From Aquabacterium sp. A7-Y (GTDB lineage: Bacteria; Pseudomonadota; Gammaproteobacteria; Burkholderiales; Burkholderiaceae_C): a stretch of DNA of 64,000 nt. Each line of letters begins with the position of its first letter. Within the stretch, counting starts at the first letter, position 1. Shown here piece by piece: positions 9,403-18,225 of this stretch. The translations under genes and the position numbers were made by a program. The DNA lies in contig NZ_JAPFBW010000031.1 of NCBI RefSeq assembly GCF_026153205.1, forward strand, positions 22,989-86,988. Direction: 5' to 3'. The notes under the pieces were generated by a model. It saw nothing but the letters and a program-made list of their open reading frames with translations. It was not told the origin of the DNA and did not search any database.

Positions 9403-10548
9403 ATGTGGTCCGGCCATCGCACCCTTCGGGGCGGCATGCACACGCCGCCTCCTGCCGAGCCTTACGGGCACCGGCGTTTCGCCTTCCTGTGGTTCCTGCT
9501 GGCGGCCCTGCCGCCCTTCATTGCCTGGGCGGCCGCCTCGCGGTGGGGCCACTGGGACGCCTGGGCCTGGTACACGCCCTCGCAGTTTTTCATCCTCTTC
9601 CCGCTGATCGACACGCTGGTGGGCCGTGACCGCCGCAACCCCGACCCGGCGCGCGAGGCCGAGCTCGAACGCGACCGCTACTACCCGGCGTTGACCTTGC
9701 TGTGTGTCCCGCTGCAGCTGGGCGCGATGCTGTGGGGCGCCTGGGCCTACACGCAGGCGCCCTTCGGGCCGCTCGGCCAGCTCGGTTGGCTGGTCTCGAT
9801 GGGCTGCCTGGGCGGCGTACTGGCCATCAACACCGCGCACGAGCTGATCCACAAGCCCAGCCGCGTGGAGCAAACCGCCGGCGGCCTGCTGCTGGCCTCG
9901 GTGCTGTACGGCTCCTTCAAGGTCGAGCACATCTACGGTCACCATGTCGATGTCGCGACACCGGCCGACGGCAGCACGGCACGGCGCGGGGAGACGGTCT
10001 ACGGCTTCATCGCGCGGGCGCTGCGCCGCAACGTCGGGCGCGCCTTCGAGCTGGAGCGCCACCACACCTCCCGGCGTGGCCGGCCCTGGCGGGTCTGGCG
10101 CAGCGAAGTGCTCGGCTGGTTCGCGGTGAGCGCCGGGCTGGCAGCGGCCTGCATGCTGCTGGCCGGCGGCTGGCAGGGACTCATCTACTTCGCGGGCCAG
10201 GCCTTCTTCGCGATCTGCCTGCTCGAGGTCATCAACTACATCGAGCACTACGGCTTGCAACGCCGGCAGCTGGCCGACGGCCGCTGGGAGCGGGTCGACC
10301 CGCGCCACTCCTGGAACTCCGATTTCCTGTTCAGCAACCTGATGCTGTTCCAGCTGCAGCGCCACTCCGACCACCACGCCCATGCGGCACGCCGCTACCA
10401 GGTGCTGCGCCGTTTCGACACCAGCCCGCAGTTGCCCTGCGGCTATGCATGCGCGGTTGTGATGGCGCTGCTGCCGCCGCTGTGGCGCCACGTGATGGAC
10501 CCGCGTGTCGACGCCCACGACCGCGTGATGGAGCGCGCGCCCGCCTGA
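9403..10548 (+). CDS. alkB: alkane 1-monooxygenase (integral membrane di-iron)
   Basis: Predicted 381 residues, close to the usual 380-410. It hydroxylates terminal carbons of medium or long alkanes in the inner membrane using two irons and electrons from rubredoxin. All histidine boxes are present: HELIH (146-150), EHIYGHH (175-181), NYIEHYG (278-284) and LQRHSDHH (318-325). About six membrane helices surround them. The start has AGGAGA 6 bases upstream. No rubredoxin or rubredoxin reductase gene is in the window. Downstream neighbours (TetR, fadD, PraB-like, lipase) fit an alkane and fatty acid utilisation locus. Confidence 0.92.
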   Translation: MWSGHRTLRGGMHTPPPAEPYGHRRFAFLWFLLAALPPFIAWAAASRWGHWDAWAWYTPSQFFILFPLIDTLVGRDRRNPDPAREAELERDRYYPALTLLCVPLQLGAMLWGAWAYTQAPFGPLGQLGWLVSMGCLGGVLAINTAHELIHKPSRVEQTAGGLLLASVLYGSFKVEHIYGHHVDVATPADGSTARRGETVYGFIARALRRNVGRAFELERHHTSRRGRPWRVWRSEVLGWFAVSAGLAAACMLLAGGWQGLIYFAGQAFFAICLLEVINYIEHYGLQRRQLADGRWERVDPRHSWNSDFLFSNLMLFQLQRHSDHHAHAARRYQVLRRFDTSPQLPCGYACAVVMALLPPLWRHVMDPRVDAHDRVMERAPA

Positions 10549-10603
10549 ACGAAGCACCGCTTGCCTTTTTCAAGAACCCAGCCCTACACGACAAGGAGCC
10601 ATG

Positions 10604-10816
10604 ATGAGCTATTCCATCCAGACCCAGTTGGGCGAACTGCTGGACAACGAAACGACACGCGCCGTCCTCGAGAAACACCTGCCCGGCCTGTCGGACCATC
10701 CGCAGATCAGCATGGCACGCGGCTTTCCCCTCGCCACCGTGGCGCAGTTCTCCGGCGGGCTGATCACCCAGGACGTGCTGAAGGCCGTGGACGAGGAGCT
10801 GGTCCGGCTCGGCTGA
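10604..10816 (+). CDS. small helical protein of unknown function
   Basis: Predicted 70 residues. The second of two tandem ATG codons is preferred because AAGGAG then lies 5 bases upstream. The sequence contains the block TRAVLEKHLPGL, then GFPLATVAQF and VLKAVDEELVRL, suggesting a compact alpha-helical module with no signal peptide or cysteines. I recall similar short segments at the C-termini of some larger enzymes, but cannot name the family with confidence. It follows alkB by 55 bases and is probably co-transcribed, so a role linked to alkane or lipid metabolism is possible. Confidence 0.55.
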   Translation: MSYSIQTQLGELLDNETTRAVLEKHLPGLSDHPQISMARGFPLATVAQFSGGLITQDVLKAVDEELVRLG

Positions 10817-10937
10817 AGCCCCACCCCCTGACACCCGGCGTTCGCGCCCTTGCCTGCGTCGGTGCCGACCGCTGATCGGTACCGTGCGGCAGCGTGCGCT
10901 CCGGCGCCGGCTTCCGACCCCTCCTTTGCTCCATCCC

Positions 10938-11744
10938 ATGCACACCAGCCCTCGCAAAGACCGCAAAGCCGGCGACCAGACCCGCCAGCGCATCCTCGAG
11001 GTGGCCGAGCGGGCCTTCATCGAGCAGGGTTTCGACGCCCTGTCGCTGCGCCAGATCACCGAGCAGGCCCAGGTCAACCTGGCCGCCGTGCACTACCACT
11101 TCGGCGGCAAGGACGCCTTGCTGCACGCGATGCTGGAGCGCCGCATCGGCAAGCTCAATGAGGAACGCCTGCGCCTGCTCGACGCCTGCGAAGCCGCCTG
11201 GCCCGACGCGCCGCTGAGCTGCGAGCACGTGCTGGCCGCGATGTTCGTGCCGGCCTTCCGCCTGGCGCGCGATACGGAGTGCGGCGGCCCGGCCTTCCTG
11301 CGCCTGCTGGGCCGCGTCTACACCGACACCTCGCCGGTGGTGTCGGACTACCTGCGGCAGCACTACGACCCGGTGTTCGGGCGCTTCTTCGATGCCTTCC
11401 AGCGCTCGCTGCCGCACATGCCACGCCACGACCTCGGCCTGCGCCTGCATTTCTCGCTCAAGGCGCTGGCCGGCGTGCTGGCCAGCGATGACCTCGACGT
11501 TCTGATCGCCTCCTTCAGCCAGGGTCAGGCGCTCACCGAGGCGCAGCTGCTGACGCGGCTGATCTCGCTGATGGTGGCGGTGCTGAAGGAGCCGCTGCTG
11601 CAGATGCAGCGCAGCGCGGTGCTCGAGGAAGTGCTGCGCATGGCCGACTTGCAGGCCGGCCGGCCCCCTCAGCCCCTGCGGGTGCTCGAGGGCGGCCAAC
11701 AAACCACCACGTCGCGCCCGCGGCCGCGGACCCCGCGCGGTTGA
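10938..11744 (+). CDS. TetR family transcriptional regulator
   Basis: Predicted 268 residues. The N-terminal TetR DNA-binding domain is clear: TRQRILEVAERAFIEQGFDA, then LRQITEQAQVNLAAVHYHFG and KDALLHAML. The larger C-terminal domain would bind a small ligand. Its place between alkB and fadD suggests it senses an acyl-CoA or fatty acid derivative and controls the surrounding genes, as FadR/PsrA-type TetR proteins do; this is inference. Its tail overlaps no gene, and fadD starts 53 bases later. Confidence 0.85.
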   Translation: MHTSPRKDRKAGDQTRQRILEVAERAFIEQGFDALSLRQITEQAQVNLAAVHYHFGGKDALLHAMLERRIGKLNEERLRLLDACEAAWPDAPLSCEHVLAAMFVPAFRLARDTECGGPAFLRLLGRVYTDTSPVVSDYLRQHYDPVFGRFFDAFQRSLPHMPRHDLGLRLHFSLKALAGVLASDDLDVLIASFSQGQALTEAQLLTRLISLMVAVLKEPLLQMQRSAVLEEVLRMADLQAGRPPQPLRVLEGGQQTTTSRPRPRTPRG

Positions 11745-11797
11745 GCTCCGGAGTCGACGCCGTCCCCCCAACAAACACGAAGCTGAGGCAAACCACC

Positions 11798-13504
11798 ATG
11801 GGTGTCCCCATTCCCGAGACCGAGCGAGTCTGGTTGAAATCCTATCGGCCCGACGTTCCCTTCGAGATCGAGCCGGAACGCTATCGCAACCTCAATGTGA
11901 TGTTCGAGGAGAACGTCAAGCGCTACAGCTCGCGCGTGGCCTTCGTCAGTGCCGGCAGCGAGATGAGCTATGCGCGCTGCGGCGAGCTGGCCCGGGCCTT
12001 CGCCGCCTGGCTGCACCATGCCGGCGTGCGCCAGGGCGACCGCGTGGCGCTGATGATGCCCAACAGCCTGCAGTACCCGGTCTGCCTGTTCGGCGCGCTG
12101 CTGGCCGGCGCCATCGTCGTCAATGTCAATCCGCTCTACACGGCGCGCGAGCTGGCCCACCAGCTCAAGGACAGTGGCGCCGAGACGGTGGTCGCGATGG
12201 AGATGTTCGCCGGCACGCTGGCCGAGGCCTTGCCGGGAACGGTGGTGCGGCGCGTGCTGCTGACCGGGCTCGGCGACTTGTTCGCCGACGGCCTCAACCT
12301 CAAGGGCCGCTGCATCAACCTGATGATCCGCCGCAACACCCCCGCCGCGCAGCGCCACGCGCCCTTGCCCGGCGCCATCCGGCTGCGACGGGCCCTTGCC
12401 GCGGGCCGCGGGCTGCCGCGCCCGCAGGTCGACGTGGCGCCGCAGGACCTGGCCTTCCTGCAATACACCGGCGGCACCACCGGGGTCGCCAAGGGCGCCA
12501 TGCTCAGCCACCGCAACATCGTCGCCAACCTGCTGCAGACGCTGGCCTGGCGCGGCAACACGGTCGACACCTCACCGATCGAGACCAACCTCAGCCTGCT
12601 GCCGCTGTATCACATCTTCTCGCTGACCGTGAACTGCCTGATCTTCATGTGCCTGGGCGGGCGCAACGTGCTGGTCGCCAACCCGCGCGATGTGCACCGC
12701 GTGATGAAGACGATACGGCGCGAGGACTTCACCGGCATCGCCGGCGTCAGCACCCTGTTCAATTCCTTCCTCGAGGACGACACCTTCCGCAAGCGCGACT
12801 TCTCGCGGCTGCGGCTGACCATCGCGGGCGGCATGGCGACGCCGCAGGCGATCGCCGAGCGCTGGCAGCAGCTGACCGGCAAGTCCATCATCGAGGGCTA
12901 CGGCCTGACCGAGTGCTCGCCCATCGTCACGATCAACCCCATCCACCTCGACCACCCGGAGCGCATGCAGTTCAACGGCACCATCGGCCTGCCGGTGCCG
13001 TCCACCGAGGTGCGCCTGCGCCGCGACGACGGTCAGTGGGCCCCGCTGGGCGAGCCCGGCGAGCTGTGCGTGCGGGGGCCCCAGGTGATGCGCGGTTACT
13101 GGAAGCGCCCCGACGAGACCGCCAAGGTGATCGACGCCGAGGGCTGGCTGAGCACGGGCGACGTGGGCGTGATGGACGAGCACGGCTACGTGCGGCTGAT
13201 CGACCGCAAGAAGGACATGATCCTGGTCTCGGGCTTCAACGTCTATCCCAACGAGATCGAGGACGTCGTGATGCAGCATCCCGGCGTGCGGGAGGCCGCC
13301 GCCCTGGGCGTGCCCGACCCGGTGGCGGGCGAGCGCGTGAAGATCGTCGTGGTGCGCAAGGACCCGGCGCTCCGCGAGGCCGACCTGATCGAGCACTGCC
13401 GTGCCCACCTGGTCGGCTACAAGATGCCGCGCGTGATCGAGTTCCGCGAGCAGGAGTTGCCCAAGAGCAATGTCGGCAAGATCCTGCGTCGCGAGCTGCG
13501 CTGA
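11798..13504 (+). CDS. fadD: long-chain fatty acyl-CoA synthetase
   Basis: Predicted 568 residues, full length for FadD-like AMP-forming ligases. It activates fatty acids to acyl-CoA through an acyl-adenylate. The P-loop motif YTGGTTGVAKGAM (223-235), the GYGLTECSP adenylate-binding motif (about 366), GWLSTGDVGVMD and the hinge DRKKDMILVSGFNVYPNEIE are intact, as is the catalytic lysine region KSNVGKILRREL at the C-terminus. The start has GAGG upstream. Downstream of alkB it would feed oxidised alkanes into beta-oxidation. Confidence 0.92.
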   Translation: MGVPIPETERVWLKSYRPDVPFEIEPERYRNLNVMFEENVKRYSSRVAFVSAGSEMSYARCGELARAFAAWLHHAGVRQGDRVALMMPNSLQYPVCLFGALLAGAIVVNVNPLYTARELAHQLKDSGAETVVAMEMFAGTLAEALPGTVVRRVLLTGLGDLFADGLNLKGRCINLMIRRNTPAAQRHAPLPGAIRLRRALAAGRGLPRPQVDVAPQDLAFLQYTGGTTGVAKGAMLSHRNIVANLLQTLAWRGNTVDTSPIETNLSLLPLYHIFSLTVNCLIFMCLGGRNVLVANPRDVHRVMKTIRREDFTGIAGVSTLFNSFLEDDTFRKRDFSRLRLTIAGGMATPQAIAERWQQLTGKSIIEGYGLTECSPIVTINPIHLDHPERMQFNGTIGLPVPSTEVRLRRDDGQWAPLGEPGELCVRGPQVMRGYWKRPDETAKVIDAEGWLSTGDVGVMDEHGYVRLIDRKKDMILVSGFNVYPNEIEDVVMQHPGVREAAALGVPDPVAGERVKIVVVRKDPALREADLIEHCRAHLVGYKMPRVIEFREQELPKSNVGKILRRELR

Positions 13505-13544
13505 CCCTCGCCGCTTCCCTCGACCCGGCCCCAAGGACGCCCCG

Positions 13545-14045
13545 ATGAAAGCCACCCTCCATCGCCTCTGCGCCCCCCGGCTGCCCGCCCTGCTGCTTGG
13601 CGTGCTGCTCGCCCCCCATGCCCCGGCTGTCACGGTCTCGCCGGCCGGCGACCTGGTCGCCGCCGGCGAGCTGAACTACCGCAAGGGTCTGGGCAGCATC
13701 AGCTGCGAGACCAGCTTCACCGGCACCATCACGCCGGACGGCAAGGTGACCATCAGCGCCGCTTCCTTCACGACGCGCGGACTGTGCAAGCGGATCTCGG
13801 CCGTCGGCCTGCCGTGGACCGGGCAGGCCCAGCCCTCGGGTCTGCTGGTGATCGACAACGCGGCGGTCGACGTGCAGGCGCCGTTCGTGGGCGGCCAGTG
13901 CGGGCCGAGCCGCATCGAGCTGAAGTGGGACAACGCCCGCTCCACGCTGACCTTCACCGACGCGCTGCTGGTGGCGTCCTCCGGCTCCAGCTGCAAGACC
14001 AACGGCCAGATCACGGTCAGCCCGAAGCTGGACGTCCAGCCTTGA
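13545..14045 (+). CDS. exported PraB-like protein (activator of alkane oxidation family)
   Basis: Predicted 166 residues with a signal peptide (about 1-28, cleavage near APA-V). The mature part is a small beta-rich domain with four spaced cysteines. Its pattern is like the Pseudomonas PraA/PraB 'protein activator of alkane oxidation' family: ISCETSFTGTITPDGKVTI, CKRISAVGLPW and CGPSRIELKWDNARSTLTF. Members are secreted and help cells use hydrocarbons; the mechanism is not settled. Position directly after fadD and in the alkB locus supports the assignment. AAGGA precedes the start. The family call rests on remembered pattern similarity. Confidence 0.6.
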   Translation: MKATLHRLCAPRLPALLLGVLLAPHAPAVTVSPAGDLVAAGELNYRKGLGSISCETSFTGTITPDGKVTISAASFTTRGLCKRISAVGLPWTGQAQPSGLLVIDNAAVDVQAPFVGGQCGPSRIELKWDNARSTLTFTDALLVASSGSSCKTNGQITVSPKLDVQP

Positions 14046-14078
14046 GGACGTCCCACCGGGGCTGGGGCTGGGTCGGGC

Positions 14079-15047
14079 TCAGAGGCCGGCCTTCTTCAGC
14101 CGGTTGGCGTGGCTGCGGTAGAAGGCCAGCGGGTCAGGCGCCAGCAGTCCGCGCAGACCCATCACCTGGTTGACACCATCGGCGTGGTTCCAGGGGTAGT
14201 CGGCGCGCAGCACCTCACCCCAGCGGCTCGAGCAGCTGGAAACCAGCCCGTCGTTGGGCGTCCCGTCCGGGAAACCCAGCGGCGACGCGAAGGCGAAGAC
14301 CAGATCGCTGACATCCAAGAGGTTGGTCGTCACCACCGCGCCGCCCGCCGAGTAGTAGTGCACACCGCTCGCTCCGACACGGGCGCCCGATCCGCAGGGC
14401 GTGGTGGGCGCGCCTTCGGAATAGCGCAGATTCCAGTCCTTGCTCATCGCGGTGGTCAGCTGGAACACGTTGCCGATCGCGTCGTGTTCGCGGTCCGAAG
14501 CACCGGTGAGCCAGTCCAGCGCTTTCAGCATCTCGGTGCTGAGCTTGATCAGCAGCTCGCCTCCCTCGGGATGCTCGACCGTGAACTTCGCGACCCAGTC
14601 GGCCACGCCGCTGCCTTGGTGGGGCGTCTGCATCGTGGTCACGCTGGCGACCAGCTCGGGCTGCATGCGTGCAGCGTAGCGGGAGGCGTGTCCGCCCTGG
14701 CTGTGAGCCACCAGGTTGAACTTCTCGAAGCCGTGGGCGGCCTTCAGCGCGCCGAGCTGGCGCAGCAGCTGCTCGCCCCGTTCCTCGTGTGTGTCCACCG
14801 ACGACAGCTTCACGACGTAGACCTTGGCACCACCTGCCTCGAGGGCCTGGGGCACGCCGAAGAAGTAGTCGACCAGTCCGCCGATGTTGTCGAAGCCCAA
14901 CACGCCGTGCACCAGCACGATGGGATGGCGGGTCTGGGTGTAGTGGAAGTCGAACCAGGACAGCCCCTGCGCGGAGCTCTGTGCTGGAGCGGCGCACAGG
15001 GCCGCGACCGCGACAGCCCATGCGGCGGTGTAGCGTTTGATGAACAT
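14079..15047 (-). CDS. secreted triacylglycerol lipase (Burkholderia/Pseudomonas family I type)
   Basis: Predicted 322 residues with a cleavable signal peptide (about 1-27). The alpha/beta-hydrolase core shows HPIVLVHGVLGFDNIGG at the oxyanion hole and the nucleophile elbow AHSQGG, as in true lipases of subfamily I.2. Two or more cysteines in the C-terminal half (TTPCGSGAR and SSCSSRW) are compatible with the disulfide of that subfamily. The late segment NDGLVSSCS and YPWNHADGVNQ supplies the likely Asp and His. These lipases usually need a foldase (Lif), but none is adjacent. GGAGAC lies before the start. Fits the lipid-utilisation context. Confidence 0.88.
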   Translation of the reverse strand: MFIKRYTAAWAVAVAALCAAPAQSSAQGLSWFDFHYTQTRHPIVLVHGVLGFDNIGGLVDYFFGVPQALEAGGAKVYVVKLSSVDTHEERGEQLLRQLGALKAAHGFEKFNLVAHSQGGHASRYAARMQPELVASVTTMQTPHQGSGVADWVAKFTVEHPEGGELLIKLSTEMLKALDWLTGASDREHDAIGNVFQLTTAMSKDWNLRYSEGAPTTPCGSGARVGASGVHYYSAGGAVVTTNLLDVSDLVFAFASPLGFPDGTPNDGLVSSCSSRWGEVLRADYPWNHADGVNQVMGLRGLLAPDPLAFYRSHANRLKKAGL

Positions 15048-15235
15048 GTTGATGTCTCCTTGTCGTTGAAAGGTGACGGTCGTGTGCGCTCCGGGAGCTG
15101 TGAATGCGCCACGTGCCGGCCCGCTGGCGACTATGGCGGGCTGTACGGGCCGGGTCGATGATGCGCGCTTGATCGCCGCTGCGGACGGACGACAATGCGA
15201 TCACAGCCGCCGTGCGCGGCCGTGCAGCCAGGACC

Positions 15236-16315
15236 TCAGCGTTCGGAGACCCGGTCCTGGAACATGCCCGGGCTCTTGCCGTACCAGCGCCGGAAGGCGT
15301 GCTGGAAAGCGCTGGGTTGCGAGAAGCCCAGCAGCGCCGCGACGCGCGAGATCGGCATGCCCTGGCGCAGGTGGCGCACCGCGGCGTGGCGGCGCACCTC
15401 GTCGAGCAGTTCGCGGAAGTTGTGGCCTTCGGCATCGAGCAGCGATCGCAGCTGTCGCGGCGTGCGCTCGAGCATCGCGCTGACCTTCTCCAGCGACACG
15501 TCCTGCTGGCGCGACAGCAGCGTCGAGATCGCGACCACCACCTTGTTTTTCAGCGGCGTCTTCTGCGCCAGCGCTTCCTTCAGCTGCTCCGCCTTTTCGG
15601 CGAGGAAGTGGCGCAGGTAGCTATCGGCGGTGCGGAAGGGCAGCTGCAGGTAGTCGGGGTCGAAGGCGATGCTGTTGTCGCAGGCCCGGAAGCTGATGGC
15701 GGCGCCTGGAAAGGCCTGTTCGTAGGCACCCCGGTAGCCCGGGTCGGCATGCATGAAACGCACGCTGCGCACGAGCAGCGGCGTGCCGGTGAAGCTCTTG
15801 CCGAACCAGGTCGCCAGCGTGAGGAAGTGCTCGGCCAGGAAACGTGACTCGTAGCGCGGGTCGCGGCAGGTGTAGACGAAGCGGGCACCGTCGGCCTCGA
15901 CCACGTAGTCCACGTCCTCCGCTTCGGACACCAGCAGCGCGTACTCGTGCCAGTGCTCGATGGCCGAGCGCAAGGTCGGACAGCGCATGCCCAGGTGCGC
16001 CACGAAGTGCATCTTGTTGTCCGGATAGTACCGGTGCAGCTCCAGCCCGAGCGACGGGTTGTCGAGCTCGCGGCTCGTGAACTCCCACAGCCGCTCGATG
16101 CGAGACAAGGGCAGCCGGGCGTCGGGATTGCGCAGCTCGCGCGGGTGCACGCCGGTGGCGCGTGCGATGCGCTCGTCCGATACCCCGTGTCGCAGCAGCA
16201 GGCGCACCAGGGTCAGCGCGGATTCAAAGGCCGTGGCGGTCGGCTCCTGGGTCGCCGCCGGGGTAAGGCCCGCCGGCGGGCCAGGCAGCTCGGCCTGCAT
16301 GACGGTCGGGCTCAT
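15236..16315 (-). CDS. AraC family regulator with AraC-type ligand domain
   Basis: Predicted 359 residues from the ATG at 16315; longer starts are possible, but the upstream residues are low-complexity. The N-terminal domain, with LTLVRLLLRHGVSDERIARA and FVAHLGMRCPTLRSAIEHW, matches the ligand-sensing region shared with OruR/ArgR-like regulators. The C-terminal AraC helix-turn-helix ends in ISRVAALLGFSQPSAFQHAF and RRWYGKSPGMFQ. It is transcribed toward the lipase gene and lies 188 bases upstream of it, so it probably controls the lipase, the alkane genes, or both. AlkR-like AraC regulators of alkane hydroxylases are a precedent. Confidence 0.8.
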   Translation of the reverse strand: MSPTVMQAELPGPPAGLTPAATQEPTATAFESALTLVRLLLRHGVSDERIARATGVHPRELRNPDARLPLSRIERLWEFTSRELDNPSLGLELHRYYPDNKMHFVAHLGMRCPTLRSAIEHWHEYALLVSEAEDVDYVVEADGARFVYTCRDPRYESRFLAEHFLTLATWFGKSFTGTPLLVRSVRFMHADPGYRGAYEQAFPGAAISFRACDNSIAFDPDYLQLPFRTADSYLRHFLAEKAEQLKEALAQKTPLKNKVVVAISTLLSRQQDVSLEKVSAMLERTPRQLRSLLDAEGHNFRELLDEVRRHAAVRHLRQGMPISRVAALLGFSQPSAFQHAFRRWYGKSPGMFQDRVSER

Positions 16316-16861
16316 GTCCGTGGCCGGGCGAAGGAAACGCCCGCCTCGACAGGACGCAGTCTCATCGTTGTCCCCTTGTCTCCTGGGACCGGCTGCAGCA
16401 CCGGAGCACTGGGCTGACCCGAGCTCCATCTGATGTTCTTGTGCGTGCGCCGGCTTGTACAAACTCAGCGGCGCCATGATTGCTCCGGACGCCGCGTCCG
16501 GGGGTAAACGTTGGTAATGCGGTCCGCGCGAACGGCGTTGCCGGTGATCGTCGGGCCGTCCTCCGCGGAGACCTCGACGCCTCGATCACCGGGCCCGCCG
16601 ACGCCTGTGCAAAAGGAACGCGCCCCTGGTGATTCCAACGTCAGGGCCCTTGACACATGGACCCTGTCGATCATTGCGATGTGAACAGTGCTCCGACATC
16701 CTTCGGCGTCGCAGGCCGAGCGTCGGCGAGTCGCTCTCGAGGGCCCTCGGAAGGGCGACTCACCGACACGGGCATGCCGAGACCGGACTGTGCGGACACC
16801 GGCTTCGGCGCCTGCCCCCCTCCCAGTTCCGTCCGCATGACAACTAACGAGTGGAGTCAGA
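16316..16861. other. divergent intergenic region
   Basis: About 545 bases lie between the AraC regulator and the PEP-CTERM gene. A TTGACA hexamer at 16650-16655 could be a -35 element for the rightward gene, but no good -10 sits 16-18 bases on. I see no gene or RNA here. Confidence 0.35.
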
Positions 16862-17575
16862 ATGAAAGCATCCTCTACCGGGCATACCTTCAAGCGCCTG
16901 CTTCTTGCCGCTGCCGCAGCCCTCTCCTTCCCGGCCCTGGCCGCAACCCCGATCACCGGGGGCGACGCGGATCTCGTCTTCTCGCAAGCCGCCATCGACA
17001 CGCTGGGCCTGATCTCGGTCAGCGTGGCCGGCACCGGCTCGGCCACCACGGTGACCCCGGGTCAGTCCTTCAGCTTCCCGGTGACCGGTGGCTCGGTCGA
17101 GGGCAATGCCGTGGTGGACGTCCTGACCGACGTCAATGCCGGCGTCAGCCTGACCAAGGGCAGCACGGTGATCAACCTGGGTGACTTCCGCGTCGACGTC
17201 GGCAGCAAGACCCTCTACGGCGACATCACCATCGGCGCGCAAGTGGTGCAGAACACCGCGCTCTACACCTTCACGACGGTGACGGACGTCGAAGCCGGCC
17301 CGAATGCCCGCACCGTGAGCGCGAGCGGCATGTTCATCACCGAGACCGCTCTCAACACGCTGGGCGACGCGCTCGGCGTGCCAACCTTCCTGCGTCCGGC
17401 CGTGGCCGGGGTCGACTTCGGCACCCTGACCGGCAACCTGACCGTGGCCGCCGTGCCCGAGCCCTCGACCTACGCGATGCTGGGCCTGGGCCTGGCCGGC
17501 ATCGGCTTCTACAGCAAGCGTCGCCGCGCTGCTGCTGCCGCCAGCGAGGCACCGGCCGCGCCGCAAGCCGCCTGA
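16862..17575 (+). CDS. PEP-CTERM sorting-signal exported protein
   Basis: Predicted 237 residues. A signal peptide (about 1-27) precedes a Thr/Val/Gly-rich, probably beta-structured mature domain without recognisable enzyme motifs. The C-terminus has the tripartite PEP-CTERM signal: VPEPSTYAML (about 199), a hydrophobic stretch GLGLAGIGF, and basic SKRRR. Such proteins are processed by exosortase and often join the extracellular matrix or cell surface. Unusually, about 15 Ala/Pro-rich residues follow the basic cluster. No exosortase or polysaccharide genes are nearby, so processing enzymes must be encoded elsewhere. It is monocistronic, ending at a strong terminator. Confidence 0.85.
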   Translation: MKASSTGHTFKRLLLAAAAALSFPALAATPITGGDADLVFSQAAIDTLGLISVSVAGTGSATTVTPGQSFSFPVTGGSVEGNAVVDVLTDVNAGVSLTKGSTVINLGDFRVDVGSKTLYGDITIGAQVVQNTALYTFTTVTDVEAGPNARTVSASGMFITETALNTLGDALGVPTFLRPAVAGVDFGTLTGNLTVAAVPEPSTYAMLGLGLAGIGFYSKRRRAAAAASEAPAAPQAA

Positions 17576-17615
17576 TCGACAACCCCCTGGTTCACACCAC
17601 CCCATGGCGTGATGA

Positions 17616-17651
17616 CCGCCCGCCGAGGCCAGGCCTCGGCGGGCGGTTTTT
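17616..17651 (+). terminator. intrinsic terminator of the PEP-CTERM gene
   Basis: A 13-bp GC-rich perfect stem (17616-17628 with 17634-17646) and a 5-base loop are followed directly by TTTTT. It lies 40 bases after the PEP-CTERM stop and is the clearest rho-independent terminator in the window. Confidence 0.9.
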
Positions 17652-17700
17652 CGGTTCAGATCGTCGAGAAACCGATTCGAGCTGAAGCGCCGCGAACCGG

Positions 17701-18069
17701 TCACTCCTCGGGCCGGCACCACAGCCACACCGCGACCACGAACAGCACGCAGGGCAGCCCGGCCTTGAGCCACAGCGGCGCCGTGGTGAACGCGATCATG
17801 GTCGAGCTGCCCGCCATGCCGATGCTGGCGAACCACTTGGCGCGACGCGGCACCACGCCGCGCTCGCGCCAGCGGCAGATCGGCGGTCCGTAGACGGGAT
17901 GGCGCAGCAGGTGCTCTTCGAGCTGAGGCCAGCCGCGGCCGGCGGCCCAGGCGGCGGCCAGCAGGAAGGGCACGGTCGGCAGCACAGGCAGCACCACGCC
18001 GATCACACCGATCAGGATGAAGAGCAGCGCGAGCGCGCGCCACAGCAAGGTGACGGTCCGCTTCAGCAC
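17701..18069 (-). CDS. YbaN-like DUF454 inner membrane protein
   Basis: Predicted 122 residues with a GTG start after GGAGG. It shows the DUF454 pattern: GVIGVVLPVLPTVPFLLAAAW as the first hairpin of membrane helices, then the W-P and HPVYGPPICRWRERGVVPRRAKW loop region and a second hydrophobic pair. Function of this conserved small membrane family is unknown. Spacing suggests it is transcribed alone or after the alpha/beta hydrolase upstream. Confidence 0.8.
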   Translation of the reverse strand: MLKRTVTLLWRALALLFILIGVIGVVLPVLPTVPFLLAAAWAAGRGWPQLEEHLLRHPVYGPPICRWRERGVVPRRAKWFASIGMAGSSTMIAFTTAPLWLKAGLPCVLFVVAVWLWCRPEE

Positions 18070-18225
18070 GCCGCCTCCGCGGCGGCCGGACGACCGGCCG
18101 ACAGGCGGCTCGGGCAGCGCCCGCGCGGCTTCGAGGCGGGCGCCGACACAGCTGGGAACATCATGGTGGCGGCCACGATAGCATGGGCAGGCCGGCGCGT
18201 CGCCGGGACTTACCGGGGTGGATGC

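Noticed and set aside
16650..16679. TTGACA hexamer as a strong sigma-70 promoter for the PEP-CTERM gene
   Set aside because: No acceptable -10 hexamer lies at 16-18 bases, so I report it only as a possible -35 element.
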